Shown here: one piece after another, positions 9,111 through 17,291 of the stretch
How positions within the stretch are numbered: the first letter of the stretch is position 1
Layout: every line of letters begins with the position of its first letter
NCBI GenBank assembly: GCA_030037995.1
Contig: JASHPQ010000159.1
Span: forward strand, 1 to 61,338
Length of the DNA stretch: 61,338 bases
Source of the DNA: Nitrososphaerales archaeon
Lineage (GTDB): Archaea > Thermoproteota > Nitrososphaeria > Nitrososphaerales > CADDZS01
Reading direction: 5' to 3'
Notes under the pieces: model-generated
Databases searched by the model: none
What the model was told of the DNA's origin: nothing
The model's input: the letters and a program-made list of their open reading frames with translations, nothing else
Translations under genes and position numbers: made by a program

Positions 9111-9317
9111 ATGAGAAGAGACCACATATTTCAACTGCCTGTTGTATTTGTCATTGGAGCGGCACTGGCGGGAGCATTAGTCGCTATTGTCCTCAATGCT
9201 TTGAATTTCGCTCAGGCGGACATTGTTGGTATCATGTGTTTCGGAGTAGGACTATGCTTCATAGCCTTGTTTAGGTCAAGTCAGAAGATATCCAACGACA
9301 ATCATAGTAGCTTGTAA
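9111..9317 (+). CDS. Small two-helix membrane protein
   Basis: A 68-residue protein starting at ATG with two hydrophobic helices (residues ~8-30 and ~36-53) and a charged polar tail. No family recognised. Coding is supported by a clean ATG and composition. It stands alone between two gene-poor stretches. Confidence 0.55.
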   Translation: MRRDHIFQLPVVFVIGAALAGALVAIVLNALNFAQADIVGIMCFGVGLCFIALFRSSQKISNDNHSSL

Positions 9318-9715
9318 ATTGCCATTTTTGACAAGATAGTGAGAATCTCCCTCCAACCGCCCTAATGCCCACTCCAAGCCTAGACTGATCCTGAATAAGG
9401 GAGTGCTTGCTAATGCTTTGGTGTCGGTACCGTGAACACCACCAGTATCAGTGTCGGGATACTTTGCGGAATTCCAGAAAAGTTCAGGTGCAATCTTGCT
9501 ATAATGGCAAGTCCTCGGTTGGCACAAACCACCTAATTGCCCAAGGCGCTAAGTCAAGATTTCGTCTTGTTTGTCGCTTGATTCCTCAAATCGTCCCTCA
9601 CCTAACGTTGGTATCATTTGGCGCCCAATTTGATGGTGATGACGACGGTCGAAGGAGTGGGGGGTGCACCTTTTTGCCCTCCCGGGGACCCTAGTTTTTT
9701 GACAATTCAGTTTAC
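9318..9715. other. Stretch without a recognisable gene
   Basis: Nearly 400 bases. A 95-codon plus-strand frame here has a Cys/Arg-rich, low-hydrophobicity composition typical of noncoding sequence. I see no RNA fold beyond short hairpins. Confidence 0.4.
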
Positions 9716-10093
9716 CTAGAAGAGTTCGATATAGATCCCGTTAGGATCCTGGATGTAAGCCCACCGGCTAGTCTGACCCTTCATCTCGAGGACTGCCGGG
9801 TGGCCAGCTTTCGCCGCTTCCTCAAGGGCTTTATCGAGATCTTCAACATGGAACGCAAGGTGATCCAGACCCTCGCCTGCAACGTAGTTTGAAAAGAATT
9901 TGCTTCCGGGCGGATAGTAGTTCAGCTCGATCTCATGACCTCCCGGCTCACTCTGAAGGCTAACGACCTCACCACCGGCCGCTTCTATCTTGGATCGGCC
10001 TGTCTCTTTCATACCGAGCAGTTTTACGTAAAAGTCTACAGATTCGTCGATATTCTTCACCCTTATCCCGGTATAGGTCAGTTTAGACTTCAA
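9716..10093 (-). CDS. VOC-family (glyoxalase/dioxygenase fold) protein
   Basis: A complete 125-residue VOC protein with the two beta-alpha-beta-beta-beta modules: KLTYTGIRVKNIDESVDFYV at the N-terminus, then GLDHLAFHVEDLDKALEE, and the C-terminal IQDPNGIYIELF. Metal-ligand candidates are the His in DHLAF (residue ~78), Glu in HEIELNYY and the terminal Glu. The first-module ligand position has no His, so a glyoxalase I reaction is not certain. Isolated gene. The substrate is unknown. Confidence 0.88.
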   Translation of the reverse strand: MKSKLTYTGIRVKNIDESVDFYVKLLGMKETGRSKIEAAGGEVVSLQSEPGGHEIELNYYPPGSKFFSNYVAGEGLDHLAFHVEDLDKALEEAAKAGHPAVLEMKGQTSRWAYIQDPNGIYIELF

Positions 10094-10158
10094 TGCAAGA
10101 TCAGCTTTTTCGGATGGCGAACGACCTTAAAAAAACGATTGCTGGCAAGTGACGGTCT

Positions 10159-10374
10159 TCAGAATTTATTCTGGTGTCCTTGTACCGAGACGCGCCGCCC
10201 AAGAAACCGCCTAACGATTATCACAGCTAGAAGACAAACTAATGAGATCACCAGCAGCTCTTCACTCCTTACGAGCGAAAGGGGGTAGAATTCAATACTG
10301 GCAACTTGAACTTTCCAAAAGAGTAAGAAAGCTAGGGGATAACCCAGACCACGAAGATCGGGTCGGGTCTCCAC
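10159..10374 (-). CDS. Possible small membrane protein
   Basis: A 71-codon frame with one convincing hydrophobic segment (residues ~37-56) followed by a basic stretch (VRRFLGRR). An overlapping plus-strand frame also exists, and neither has a clear promoter, so coding status is uncertain. Confidence 0.25.
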   Translation of the reverse strand: METRPDLRGLGYPLAFLLFWKVQVASIEFYPLSLVRSEELLVISLVCLLAVIIVRRFLGRRVSVQGHQNKF

Positions 10375-10543
10375 AAATCATCAGATTACTCGATGTAGTG
10401 GATGGTTTTATCGAGGGAATGGAGTAAACTTGTTCAGCTGCTTACTAATTGTATATCGGGAGGTAGCGAACGCGAATTATGGCCTTACCATCCTTCTCCC
10501 TAGTTTCCACTGACTAATTGCACCGTATCTGCCACTTGCGCAC

Positions 10544-10554
10544 TTTAATATAAA
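10544..10554 (+). promoter_or_regulatory. TATA-like box of the ComA-like gene
   Basis: TTTAATATAAA lies about 70 bp upstream of the ATG at 10623 and is the best TATA match in the A/T-rich intergenic stretch. It predicts a transcription start near 10580 and a leader of about 40 bases. A second A/T run touches the ATG and is too close to serve. Confidence 0.45.
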
Positions 10555-10622
10555 CCTCGGTTTATCCAAAGAAAATACTACATGGAAACCCTTAAGCAAC
10601 ATGCGAAACCTGCATTAATATA

Positions 10623-11615
10623 ATGAGCGAGCGACTCGCGCCCCCTGCTTTTGCCTCGGGCATTCCTGATTTTGCAAGAGAGGGCAAGCCTAGGGACAAG
10701 GGGCTGACGTTCGCAACGGACGATCTGGCGCTCCTCGACAGGGAATATTTTGCCCAGATTGCCGAGTATGCGGATGCAATAAAGATCGGCCAGAGCCTAC
10801 CCCTCATTCTAGAGCGCTCCAAGCTGGTCGAACGCATTCGCTTTTTCCACGACTGCGGCATGAAGGTGCAGAGCGGGGGTACTCTCATCCAGGTGGCGTA
10901 CAAGAAGAGGATCCTTCCGCAGGTCCTCGAGCGCTTGAAGTCGTTGGGTTTTGACACTGTGGAGATCAGTGAGTCCGCGGCCGAAATTCCGCACGAAGCA
11001 AAGGAGGAGATTCTGACTTTGATCAGAAGACTTTCCATGGATTATATCTTCGAAGTGGGGAGAAAGGATCCCGGCAGACCGCAGTCCACCTCGCAGCTGA
11101 TCTCGAAGATCGAGGAAGCTTTCGAACTGAAGAGTCCAAAAGTAGTGATCGAGGCGGGAAACGGAAAGGCGGTGGGCATCTTCGACGCCCAAGGAGAGAT
11201 CGTATGGAACGGTCTCAACGATATCGTGGGGAGATTCGGGCCCCCCAGTCTCGTGTTTGAAGCCCCTCTGGAATCTCAGAGGATCGCGCTAACCCTCGAA
11301 TTTGGTCCCAATGTAAATCTCGCTGGCGTTCCAATCAACGGCGTGCTCACACTTGAGATGCAGCGGCTCGGTCTTACTACCGAAACGCTGGGGGTCGCTC
11401 CGCCCGTGCAGAGCGTGCAAGGTTCTCCAGCTTCGAAATTCATATTCCATCTGATCAAGACCGAGCATCCCATCGACCAGCAGACGCTCATCCAGCGGTC
11501 GGGCCTGCCGAAGAGAACTCTCCAGGCGGCGCTGAGCTACCTAGTCGAACAGGGTTTCGTCCGCGAAGTGCCAGACATGTCAGACCTCCGCAGGCACAAG
11601 TACACTCCCAAGTAA
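10623..11615 (+). CDS. ComA-like phosphosulfolactate synthase fused to a winged helix
   Basis: Residues ~15-255 match the ComA family (TIM barrel that adds sulfite to phosphoenolpyruvate in coenzyme M synthesis): KPRDKGLTFATDD, YADAIKIGQSL, CGMKVQSGGTLIQVA, GFDTVEISESAAEIP and VVIEAGNGKAVGIFDAQGE. After a linker, residues ~270-330 form a winged helix (QQTLIQRSGLPKRTLQAALS) reminiscent of B-block/MarR-like domains. Methanogen ComA lacks this domain. No other coenzyme M genes are in the window, so it may make sulfolactate for another purpose or have become a ligand-sensing regulator. Family call strong; role open. Confidence 0.88.
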   Translation: MSERLAPPAFASGIPDFAREGKPRDKGLTFATDDLALLDREYFAQIAEYADAIKIGQSLPLILERSKLVERIRFFHDCGMKVQSGGTLIQVAYKKRILPQVLERLKSLGFDTVEISESAAEIPHEAKEEILTLIRRLSMDYIFEVGRKDPGRPQSTSQLISKIEEAFELKSPKVVIEAGNGKAVGIFDAQGEIVWNGLNDIVGRFGPPSLVFEAPLESQRIALTLEFGPNVNLAGVPINGVLTLEMQRLGLTTETLGVAPPVQSVQGSPASKFIFHLIKTEHPIDQQTLIQRSGLPKRTLQAALSYLVEQGFVREVPDMSDLRRHKYTPK

Positions 11616-11622
11616 GACAAGC

Positions 11623-12510
11623 TCAGTCCCGCAGGGCATCCATGAACTCAGTACCATAGCTCCCCCCGCCGGCCTCTCTGAACGGAGGATTTCCGTCGTT
11701 GTGGACTATTTGCCTCGCCGGCTCGATCATGGTGCCTTCGTGGAACTCGTTCCACGTCTCCACGAGCTGGAACTGGACATTCGTGTCCTTTAGCTGTCTC
11801 ACGGCCTCTCTGAACTGCCCTAAACTTCTCTCCAGCTTTGGCCGCTCGTGGTACTTCCAGTAGCCAGGAGACACAAACGCGGAGTACGGCTCAAATTTCG
11901 CAATGCGGTTTGCCGGGGCGTACTGGTGCCAAGAATCCACGAGGTTCGTGTACTGTCGAAACCCCTTCACGATCTTCAGCACGATGAAGACATAGCCGAA
12001 ATTCTGGTGCGCTCGGCCCCATCTCTGAATGTAATCCAAAGAATCGTCCGCGTTTGAATAGACAAAGACGACCGGTTTTCCATCAATCTTGAGGTACGCA
12101 GAGTCCTTGCTGTAGGTGCCGCTGATGTACTCAAGGTCGGATCCCATTACCGATTCCTGAAGATTCGCATAGCCTTCCTTCTCGTAGTAGAGACACCACC
12201 TGAGACTAGGGTTTTCCTTCTTTGAAATTGCAAGGGCATTCTTGAATGCTTGGTCAGTGTAGTCACCGCTTCCCCACCACGACGACACTGCAAAATCCAG
12301 TCCCGCCTGCTTCATCAACGAGATCTGTCTCTGGATAACCCGATCTTCGAGTGAACCGTACAGCTGATTACTTGGATCATATGCACTAGAGTCGAGATCC
12401 GGTGCAAAATTGGACGCCCACGTTTGAGGCGGGTTGTGGTTGTCCTCCTTCCAGTGCCGCCAGAGATTTTTCCCGTCGCCGTACCAAGGATAGTAGAAAG
12501 TTCCGAGCAT
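11623..12510 (-). CDS. GH99-like glycoside hydrolase
   Basis: The 295-residue protein starts directly in the fold with GTFYYPWYGDG and continues with FAVSSWWGSG and VETWNEFHEGTMIEP near residue 255, the pattern of the GH99 endo-alpha-mannosidase and WbsX-like (beta/alpha)8 families. The two Glu residues in WNEFHE correspond to the usual active-site acidic pair position. There is no signal peptide, so it probably acts in the cytoplasm, unlike Golgi or secreted GH99 enzymes. Converges on the ComA-like gene with an 8-bp gap. Family assignment good; mannan substrate is inference. Confidence 0.8.
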   Translation of the reverse strand: MLGTFYYPWYGDGKNLWRHWKEDNHNPPQTWASNFAPDLDSSAYDPSNQLYGSLEDRVIQRQISLMKQAGLDFAVSSWWGSGDYTDQAFKNALAISKKENPSLRWCLYYEKEGYANLQESVMGSDLEYISGTYSKDSAYLKIDGKPVVFVYSNADDSLDYIQRWGRAHQNFGYVFIVLKIVKGFRQYTNLVDSWHQYAPANRIAKFEPYSAFVSPGYWKYHERPKLERSLGQFREAVRQLKDTNVQFQLVETWNEFHEGTMIEPARQIVHNDGNPPFREAGGGSYGTEFMDALRD

Positions 12511-12628
12511 CCGCTTTGCTCAACCGCTTCTTATTCCTGCATATGAGATTAGAAAAAGGTCGCTATGAACTGGGAGATAAAAGATCAAATGCACTACGAA
12601 ATTCGGATCCTTGCAAGTGAATTAGCAG

Positions 12629-13156
12629 TTGTCGTCGTTCAAAGTCGAGAGAAAGAAAGCGCAGTTCACTAAAGAAGACGTTCCTCCAGGGTCCGTTTGC
12701 CTCTCATCGTTCGTCGCGGTCACCGATGACAAAGGAGGGATCCTCGCAGGCCGCATGAATCTCCTCGATGTCTGGCTCGAAAGATTCTTCGTCAGCCCAA
12801 CCAACGGCCCGAGTTTTCTTGCGAGCGGAAAATTGTTGCTGCCCGCATCGCATCTTCTTTGGTACGAGTCCCCCCTCGACGCCGCGGAGAGAGTTCTCAA
12901 AGAGATGGCACTGATTGAGGATGTCCCCAAGGAGAGATTGAAACTCGTGGACGCGCAGTCGCACCTGAGGCCGTCGGTAAAAGATCCTTCGATTCCGCAC
13001 TGGGACATCTGCTTTGTCCACGAGGTAGCTTCCTATCAGGGAAAGTTGAAGCAGCCAAGGTGGTTTAAGGAATTTGAGTTTAAGCTGAATTTGAAGGCGG
13101 ATGATTTTACCAGAGGGCACGGCGATGTTCTGGAAGAAGCCGGACTGCTGGGATAG
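12629..13156 (+). CDS. Nudix-like domain protein
   Basis: A 175-residue protein starting at TTG. Strand/helix order and the segment ESPLDAAERVLKEMALIEDV around residues 80-100 resemble a Nudix fold, but the catalytic box GX5EX7REUXEE is not intact: the Arg-Glu-x-x-Glu-Glu core is replaced by RVLKEMAL. It therefore may not hydrolyse nucleoside diphosphates. It is followed by the terpenoid-cyclase-like gene 11 bp downstream, so the two are probably co-transcribed. Confidence 0.65.
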   Translation: MSSFKVERKKAQFTKEDVPPGSVCLSSFVAVTDDKGGILAGRMNLLDVWLERFFVSPTNGPSFLASGKLLLPASHLLWYESPLDAAERVLKEMALIEDVPKERLKLVDAQSHLRPSVKDPSIPHWDICFVHEVASYQGKLKQPRWFKEFEFKLNLKADDFTRGHGDVLEEAGLLG

Positions 13157-13167
13157 CTCCAGGGAAA

Positions 13168-14124
13168 ATGAAATCAACGCTGGACTGGCTGCTGGAAGAC
13201 GAGCAGCCCTCGATAAAGTACCTCACACTCACACAGCTTCTCGATAGGAAGGAGAGCGATCCTGAAGTAAAATCTGCGAAGAATTTGATCACAAAACGGG
13301 GCTGGGCGGCGGAGATCCTCTCCAAGCAAGAACCCGATGGCTATTGGGCGAACAGCAAGAGTCTCTACACGCCAAAGTACCTTTCGACAAACTGGATGCT
13401 TTTGGTGCTCTCCGACATCGGAATGACAAGGGAAAGCGATCCGCGAATTGCGGGAGCCTGCGAGCTATGGATCAAAAGATTCTCAAAGCCCGACGGCGGG
13501 TTTGCAATGGACGGTTCAAAAATAAGTCACCTCTGCACTGCTGGTAATACCGCCCGGGCCCTCGTAAAATTTGGATATGGCAATCATCCGGCTGTGAAAA
13601 GCTGCTTTCAGTGGTTTGTGAAATCCCAGGCGAAACTGGGAGGATGGTCGTGCTTTGGGAGCGGACGGAACTTGGATTCTTGGGAGGCACTTTCTGCCTT
13701 CGCGGTCTATCCAAAAGAAAAGTGGAGCGGGGAAATGAAAGAAGCTGTGGAGAAGGGGGTGGAGTTCTTTTTGGAGCGGGAGCTCCACAAGCAGGGGGAG
13801 CACTACGAGCCGTGGTACCGCTTTCATTACCCCGTCCACTACTATTACGATCTGCTGGTGGGACTGGATTTTATGACCGCGTTGGGTTGTGGAAGTGATT
13901 CGCGACTGGGACATGCGATCGAGATCTTGAAGAAAAAGAAGGACGCACGCACCGGTCGGTGGAACTTGGACGCTGTTCACCCCGATGTCGAGGGCGGGAT
14001 GGCGGAGTGGTTCGCAAAGCACCCGAAGCAGGCACCCACTCCTTTCGCGCTGGAATCGCCCGGCGAGCCCAGCAAGATGATCACGCTGCGGGCAATGATT
14101 GTCCTGAAACGCCTCGCTGAGTGA
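13168..14124 (+). CDS. Terpenoid-cyclase/prenyltransferase-like alpha-toroid protein
   Basis: A 318-residue soluble protein with repeated helix pairs carrying QxxxGxW-like motifs (QEPDGYWAN, PDGGFAMDG, QAKLGGWSCFGSG, DARTGRWNLD), the mark of the squalene-cyclase/prenyltransferase alpha-alpha barrel. It lacks the DXDD motif of squalene-hopene cyclases and is half their length. In archaea such short proteins are hypothetical. The upstream Nudix-like gene is 11 bp away, consistent with joint action on a pyrophosphate-linked substrate, but that is speculation. Confidence 0.72.
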   Translation: MKSTLDWLLEDEQPSIKYLTLTQLLDRKESDPEVKSAKNLITKRGWAAEILSKQEPDGYWANSKSLYTPKYLSTNWMLLVLSDIGMTRESDPRIAGACELWIKRFSKPDGGFAMDGSKISHLCTAGNTARALVKFGYGNHPAVKSCFQWFVKSQAKLGGWSCFGSGRNLDSWEALSAFAVYPKEKWSGEMKEAVEKGVEFFLERELHKQGEHYEPWYRFHYPVHYYYDLLVGLDFMTALGCGSDSRLGHAIEILKKKKDARTGRWNLDAVHPDVEGGMAEWFAKHPKQAPTPFALESPGEPSKMITLRAMIVLKRLAE

Positions 14125-14150
14125 ATGTCATCCAAACAAAGATGAGATGA

Positions 14151-14636
14151 TCAGCTCGCCTGATATGAGAGCGATTCTGATTTACTGCCAGGCTCAATTG
14201 TCCGGGGAACTGCTTCTTTGTAGCCCCTCTTTTCTCGAGTTCTGATCCTGCGACTCTCGGCCGTTTTCAACCGGTGGTGCCTCTTGCAGATCGTCTGGGT
14301 ATTTGCGAGGTCGAACTCGTCGCCGCCGTCCGCGATCTCGATGATGTGGTCGACTTCTCGAGAGTACGTTCTCCTGCCCTCCCTTGCGCACGGGATGCAA
14401 AGAAAATGGTCTCTCCGAAGAGCTCGCCATCTTGTGGAAGCCCAGGAGTTGGTGATATACCGGTACTTTGTCCTGAACTTTCGCCGGCAACTCGAATTGC
14501 AGTAGATCTTGCGAAGGTCGTTCAGCTCAGCTCCGCAGAAGGCACACTTGTTATCGATGTGTGCTTGGAGTCGTCCCTCGTTGAAGAGGCTGAGCTTCTC
14601 CTGATCGACGGTAAAGAGTTCGCGAGCGTGAACCAA
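14151..14636 (-). CDS. HNH endonuclease-family protein with N-terminal zinc finger
   Basis: Residues ~30-55 hold a CAFC...CNSSC zinc site. Residues ~78-125 hold an HNH domain: CIPC pair, then VDHIIEIADGGDEFDLANTQ and CKRHH, including the catalytic His (DHI), Asn and final His. The last 35 residues are basic. The start TTG at 14636 is the only reasonable one after an in-frame TAA just upstream. HNH proteins of this size are found as homing-type, phage or restriction nucleases; no partner is visible. It is followed upstream on the same strand by a VapB-like gene. Confidence 0.82.
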   Translation of the reverse strand: MVHARELFTVDQEKLSLFNEGRLQAHIDNKCAFCGAELNDLRKIYCNSSCRRKFRTKYRYITNSWASTRWRALRRDHFLCIPCAREGRRTYSREVDHIIEIADGGDEFDLANTQTICKRHHRLKTAESRRIRTREKRGYKEAVPRTIEPGSKSESLSYQAS

Positions 14637-14752
14637 GGAAAGGGGATTGAGTCCACAAGCCTGTCTTGACGCGCATTAATGCTTTTTTGAATTCTATGCA
14701 ATACGCAAACGGGGTAGCTTGTATTTGTTCGGCCACACAAGATTTTCGTCGT

Positions 14753-14983
14753 TCAATGCTTACGGTCTCTGTCTTCCCTTACACTTCTCGTTACGAATCC
14801 TGTTCGAGAAGGTTTAACACAACGCTCAATGAGGTGATGGAGCCGTTTTACATTGTCCTTCCTCTGGACCTTCCAAGAGAGTTCCTCAAGATAGTCCCGT
14901 ACAGCTACCGAAATATCTATTCCGTTCCGCTCGAGAGCTCTCTTCACATCTTTCCGAATTCTAACTCGTACGACCTCTGACAT
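14753..14983 (-). CDS. VapB-like antitoxin without visible toxin
   Basis: A 76-residue basic protein whose first 35 residues (VRVRIRKDVKRALERNGIDI) match the ribbon-helix-helix-like N-terminus of archaeal VapB antitoxins. The usual partner is a PIN-domain VapC gene starting immediately after it. Here the next gene downstream is the HNH protein, and no PIN protein is encoded, so this is an orphan antitoxin or a stand-alone regulator. A TATA-like run (AATATAAAAA on the minus strand) lies at 15020-15029. Confidence 0.65.
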   Translation of the reverse strand: MSEVVRVRIRKDVKRALERNGIDISVAVRDYLEELSWKVQRKDNVKRLHHLIERCVKPSRTGFVTRSVREDRDRKH

Positions 14984-15085
14984 TTAATATCGATGTTTTG
15001 TTTACAAAAGATGCACGCATTTTTATATTGTGTTAGAGCATCCCCAGGGGATGATAGCGTCAGAGTGACCTTTGAGAGTACATTT

Positions 15086-15562
15086 TCAGCTGTTCAGGAG
15101 CTGGTCCTTGATCTCAGGCAGAGTCTTCCCGTACTCTGTGTACAGTTTGAACACAAAATCCTCGGGAGGATCTGTGCAGAATATGGGAATCCCCTTCGCG
15201 ATCGCAAAGCCGATCTCCATAGACGTGCTGGGACCGATGTACCCCTTCGTGTCCACAACCAGAACAAATGAGCTGCGTGCGATCGCGTCAAAGTTTTTCT
15301 CCTGTAGTTGCTTCGGGGTACCCATCTCTCCCTTGAGGTACACAAATCCGTTCGTCGATGATTTCTTCACAGCGTACTTTGGGATCAGCACTTCGATCCC
15401 CAGCTTCCTACACTCCTTGATGAGTTTGTGCATCTTTTTCAGATGCTTGTGGTAGCTGCCGCAGATCGAAACGGTCAGCGGACTGACGTTCCGGGTAGCT
15501 CGAATCATCGAGGGCGTCGAGATAGAGCCCGGAATCTGCTCCGTCCTTGCTATTGCCTTCAT
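15086..15562 (-). CDS. Nucleoside 2-deoxyribosyltransferase-like protein
   Basis: A 158-residue protein with a Rossmann-like order: SICGSYHKHLKKMHKLIKEC at the first strand and helix, LQEKNFDAIARSSFVLVVD in the middle, and GPSTSMEIGFAIAKGIPIF, where the Glu-x-Gly-x-Ala segment carries the nucleophile Glu of nucleoside 2-deoxyribosyltransferases. Family members remove or swap nucleobases, and related folds hydrolyse nucleotides such as NAD. The exact substrate cannot be told from sequence. The gene precedes the VapB-like and HNH genes on the same strand. Confidence 0.75.
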   Translation of the reverse strand: MKAIARTEQIPGSISTPSMIRATRNVSPLTVSICGSYHKHLKKMHKLIKECRKLGIEVLIPKYAVKKSSTNGFVYLKGEMGTPKQLQEKNFDAIARSSFVLVVDTKGYIGPSTSMEIGFAIAKGIPIFCTDPPEDFVFKLYTEYGKTLPEIKDQLLNS

Positions 15563-15709
15563 TTACTCCTTATCAGGGCTCCTTCGAAAAAAAGGGAAAT
15601 ATCTTTCTGCTGGTCACCCTCTTAAACGTCGCTACCTTCCTCGCGGATAACGCTAATATGCAATATTTTGATTCTCAGGATTTTAAGGAACAAAAAGTGA
15701 TTTTCTTCC

Positions 15710-16519
15710 TTGGCAGCTTCTTCTTCTAAAGATGTGACCTTCAAGTGTGCAGATGGGTCTGACATCCTCGCGTGCCTTGCAACGCCGGGCGAGGTAAAGA
15801 AGAGTCCCGGCATCATCGTGATCCACGAGGCTTTCGCACTGAATCAGCAGATCCGCGGAGTAGCGCGCAGATACGCGGAGCAGGGGTTTGTCGCGATTGC
15901 GCCTAACCTTTTTTCGAGGAACTCTGATATCATGAACGAGAAAAACATTGAGAACGCCATGCGCCCGTTGTGGTCGCTCCCGCCTGAAAAAAGAAATGAT
16001 CCCACCGCGATGCAGGAGCTGATGAAGACCATGCCAGAGACGGACAGGAAGGTACTGCAGCTCTTTTTCGGCGGAAGAGAGGAAATGGAAAAGCAGATGG
16101 CGCAGGACCTCATGAGCTGCAAGGATTATCTGAAGAGTCTGGATTTTGTGAACCACGAGAGGCTCGGAGTTACGGGCTTTTGCCTCGGGGGAGGCCTCAC
16201 TTACCAAGTCTCGACCATGTACCCGTTTTCTGCGTCGGTTCCCTTCTACGGGACGAACCCCAAGCCGATCGAGGCCGTTGCCAAGATTAACGGCCCGGTG
16301 CTAGCTTTCTACGCTGGGGAGGACGATCGAATAAATCAAGGAATACCGGCGGTAGCTGAGGCGATGGTCTTGTACAAGAAGGAGTTTGCGATGAAGGTGT
16401 ACAAGGGTGCCCAGCACTCATTCTTCAACGAGACTAGACCAGTGTATAACCGAGCAGCCGCCGAAGACGCTTGGGAACTGACGATGCAATTTTTCAACAG
16501 GCACCTCAATGCGCCCTAA
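15710..16519 (+). CDS. Dienelactone hydrolase-family protein
   Basis: An alpha/beta hydrolase of 269 residues with the DLH signature GFCLGGG: the nucleophile is Cys158, with Asp206 (AGEDDRI) and His236 (GAQHSFFN) completing the triad, the family norm. The N-terminus has IIVIHEAFALNQQIRG, the usual oxyanion region. Start is a TTG at 15710 and lacks a leader peptide, so it is cytoplasmic. Relatives open cyclic esters in aromatic degradation, but archaeal members mostly lack assigned substrates. Confidence 0.9.
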   Translation: MAASSSKDVTFKCADGSDILACLATPGEVKKSPGIIVIHEAFALNQQIRGVARRYAEQGFVAIAPNLFSRNSDIMNEKNIENAMRPLWSLPPEKRNDPTAMQELMKTMPETDRKVLQLFFGGREEMEKQMAQDLMSCKDYLKSLDFVNHERLGVTGFCLGGGLTYQVSTMYPFSASVPFYGTNPKPIEAVAKINGPVLAFYAGEDDRINQGIPAVAEAMVLYKKEFAMKVYKGAQHSFFNETRPVYNRAAAEDAWELTMQFFNRHLNAP

Positions 16520-16542
16520 TTCTTTGTGAGTGTTCTTTTCTA

Positions 16543-16683
16543 ATGCCAGAATCCTCTGCAAACCAAAAGGGCGAAGATCGAGACGACTATCTGATGTGGG
16601 GATGCTTTGTCAATTGGTCTCTGACACTTGCAAAGATCGAGGAGGGTTTGATCCAAAAGCAACCAGACGAAAATAGCGTCTAG
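16543..16683 (+). CDS. Possible 46-residue protein
   Basis: A short frame begins at an ATG 23 bp after the dienelactone hydrolase stop. It contains DDYLMWGCFVNWSLTLAKIE, a plausible amphipathic helix, and a polar tail. It could be a small co-transcribed protein, but length and lack of a family make it weak. Confidence 0.3.
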   Translation: MPESSANQKGEDRDDYLMWGCFVNWSLTLAKIEEGLIQKQPDENSV

Positions 16684-16919
16684 AAACGGGCTCTTTTCCT
16701 TCGTGAAGCCCGGGGAGAACCATTTTTCCCGGATCGAGGGGAGAGTAAGCAGCTGTAGTAGAAATACAAGATCGTCAGCATTGTCTTGGAACCCGCATTA
16801 TCAATGTAATAGAAGGGCTTCGGGCAGGTTCGAGCGAAAAAAGTTAATTTACGCTACCGGGAGGCGATTTCTTCAGAACATAGCAATTGTCAACGGTTGT
16901 TAAACCATTGAGTGTCAAT

Positions 16920-17276
16920 ATGGAAACGGCCGTTGATTTGCTGGGGTTGTTTGTGGTCGCAATTATCGTGACTCTAATAGTTACGATCGTAAGTGTTCCT
17001 TTCCAAGTACAGCTTCTGGCAACGATCTTGGTTTCTCCAATCATTATTCTAAGTATCATTTTCATCCACTATTGCAGGAAGGGAAAAATCTGGAGTTATG
17101 CCGGAGCCTCGATCTTGGGGGTTATTGGAGTATTTCTTAGGGTGGTGATTAGTACAAAACCCAGTCTTGAGGTTGGCGGAGGTCTCCCTGTGGGAGTGAC
17201 GGTCCTCTACATAATCTTGGGATCGCTCGTTTCGCTAAAGAATTACGAATCTGTGCTAGAGCTTAGAAAGTCCTAA
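16920..17276 (+). CDS. Small polytopic membrane protein
   Basis: From the ATG at 16920 the protein has 118 residues with four hydrophobic helices (about 7-27, 32-50, 58-78 and 85-103) separated by short loops with basic residues (HYCRKGKIW). A TTG at 16887 would add 11 residues. No family is recognised. It converges on proC with a 15-bp gap. Confidence 0.6.
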   Translation: METAVDLLGLFVVAIIVTLIVTIVSVPFQVQLLATILVSPIIILSIIFIHYCRKGKIWSYAGASILGVIGVFLRVVISTKPSLEVGGGLPVGVTVLYIILGSLVSLKNYESVLELRKS

Positions 17277-17291
17277 GATGCGAGACTTTTC

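Noticed and set aside
9407-9694. 95-codon plus-strand frame as a gene
   Set aside because: Composition is Arg/Cys/Ser-rich, there is no promoter and no family feature; read as noncoding.
14753-14983. Complete VapBC toxin-antitoxin pair
   Set aside because: No PIN-domain frame exists on either side.
15086-15562. TIR-domain defence protein
   Set aside because: The GPSTSMEIG nucleophile region and order match deoxyribosyltransferases better than TIR domains.
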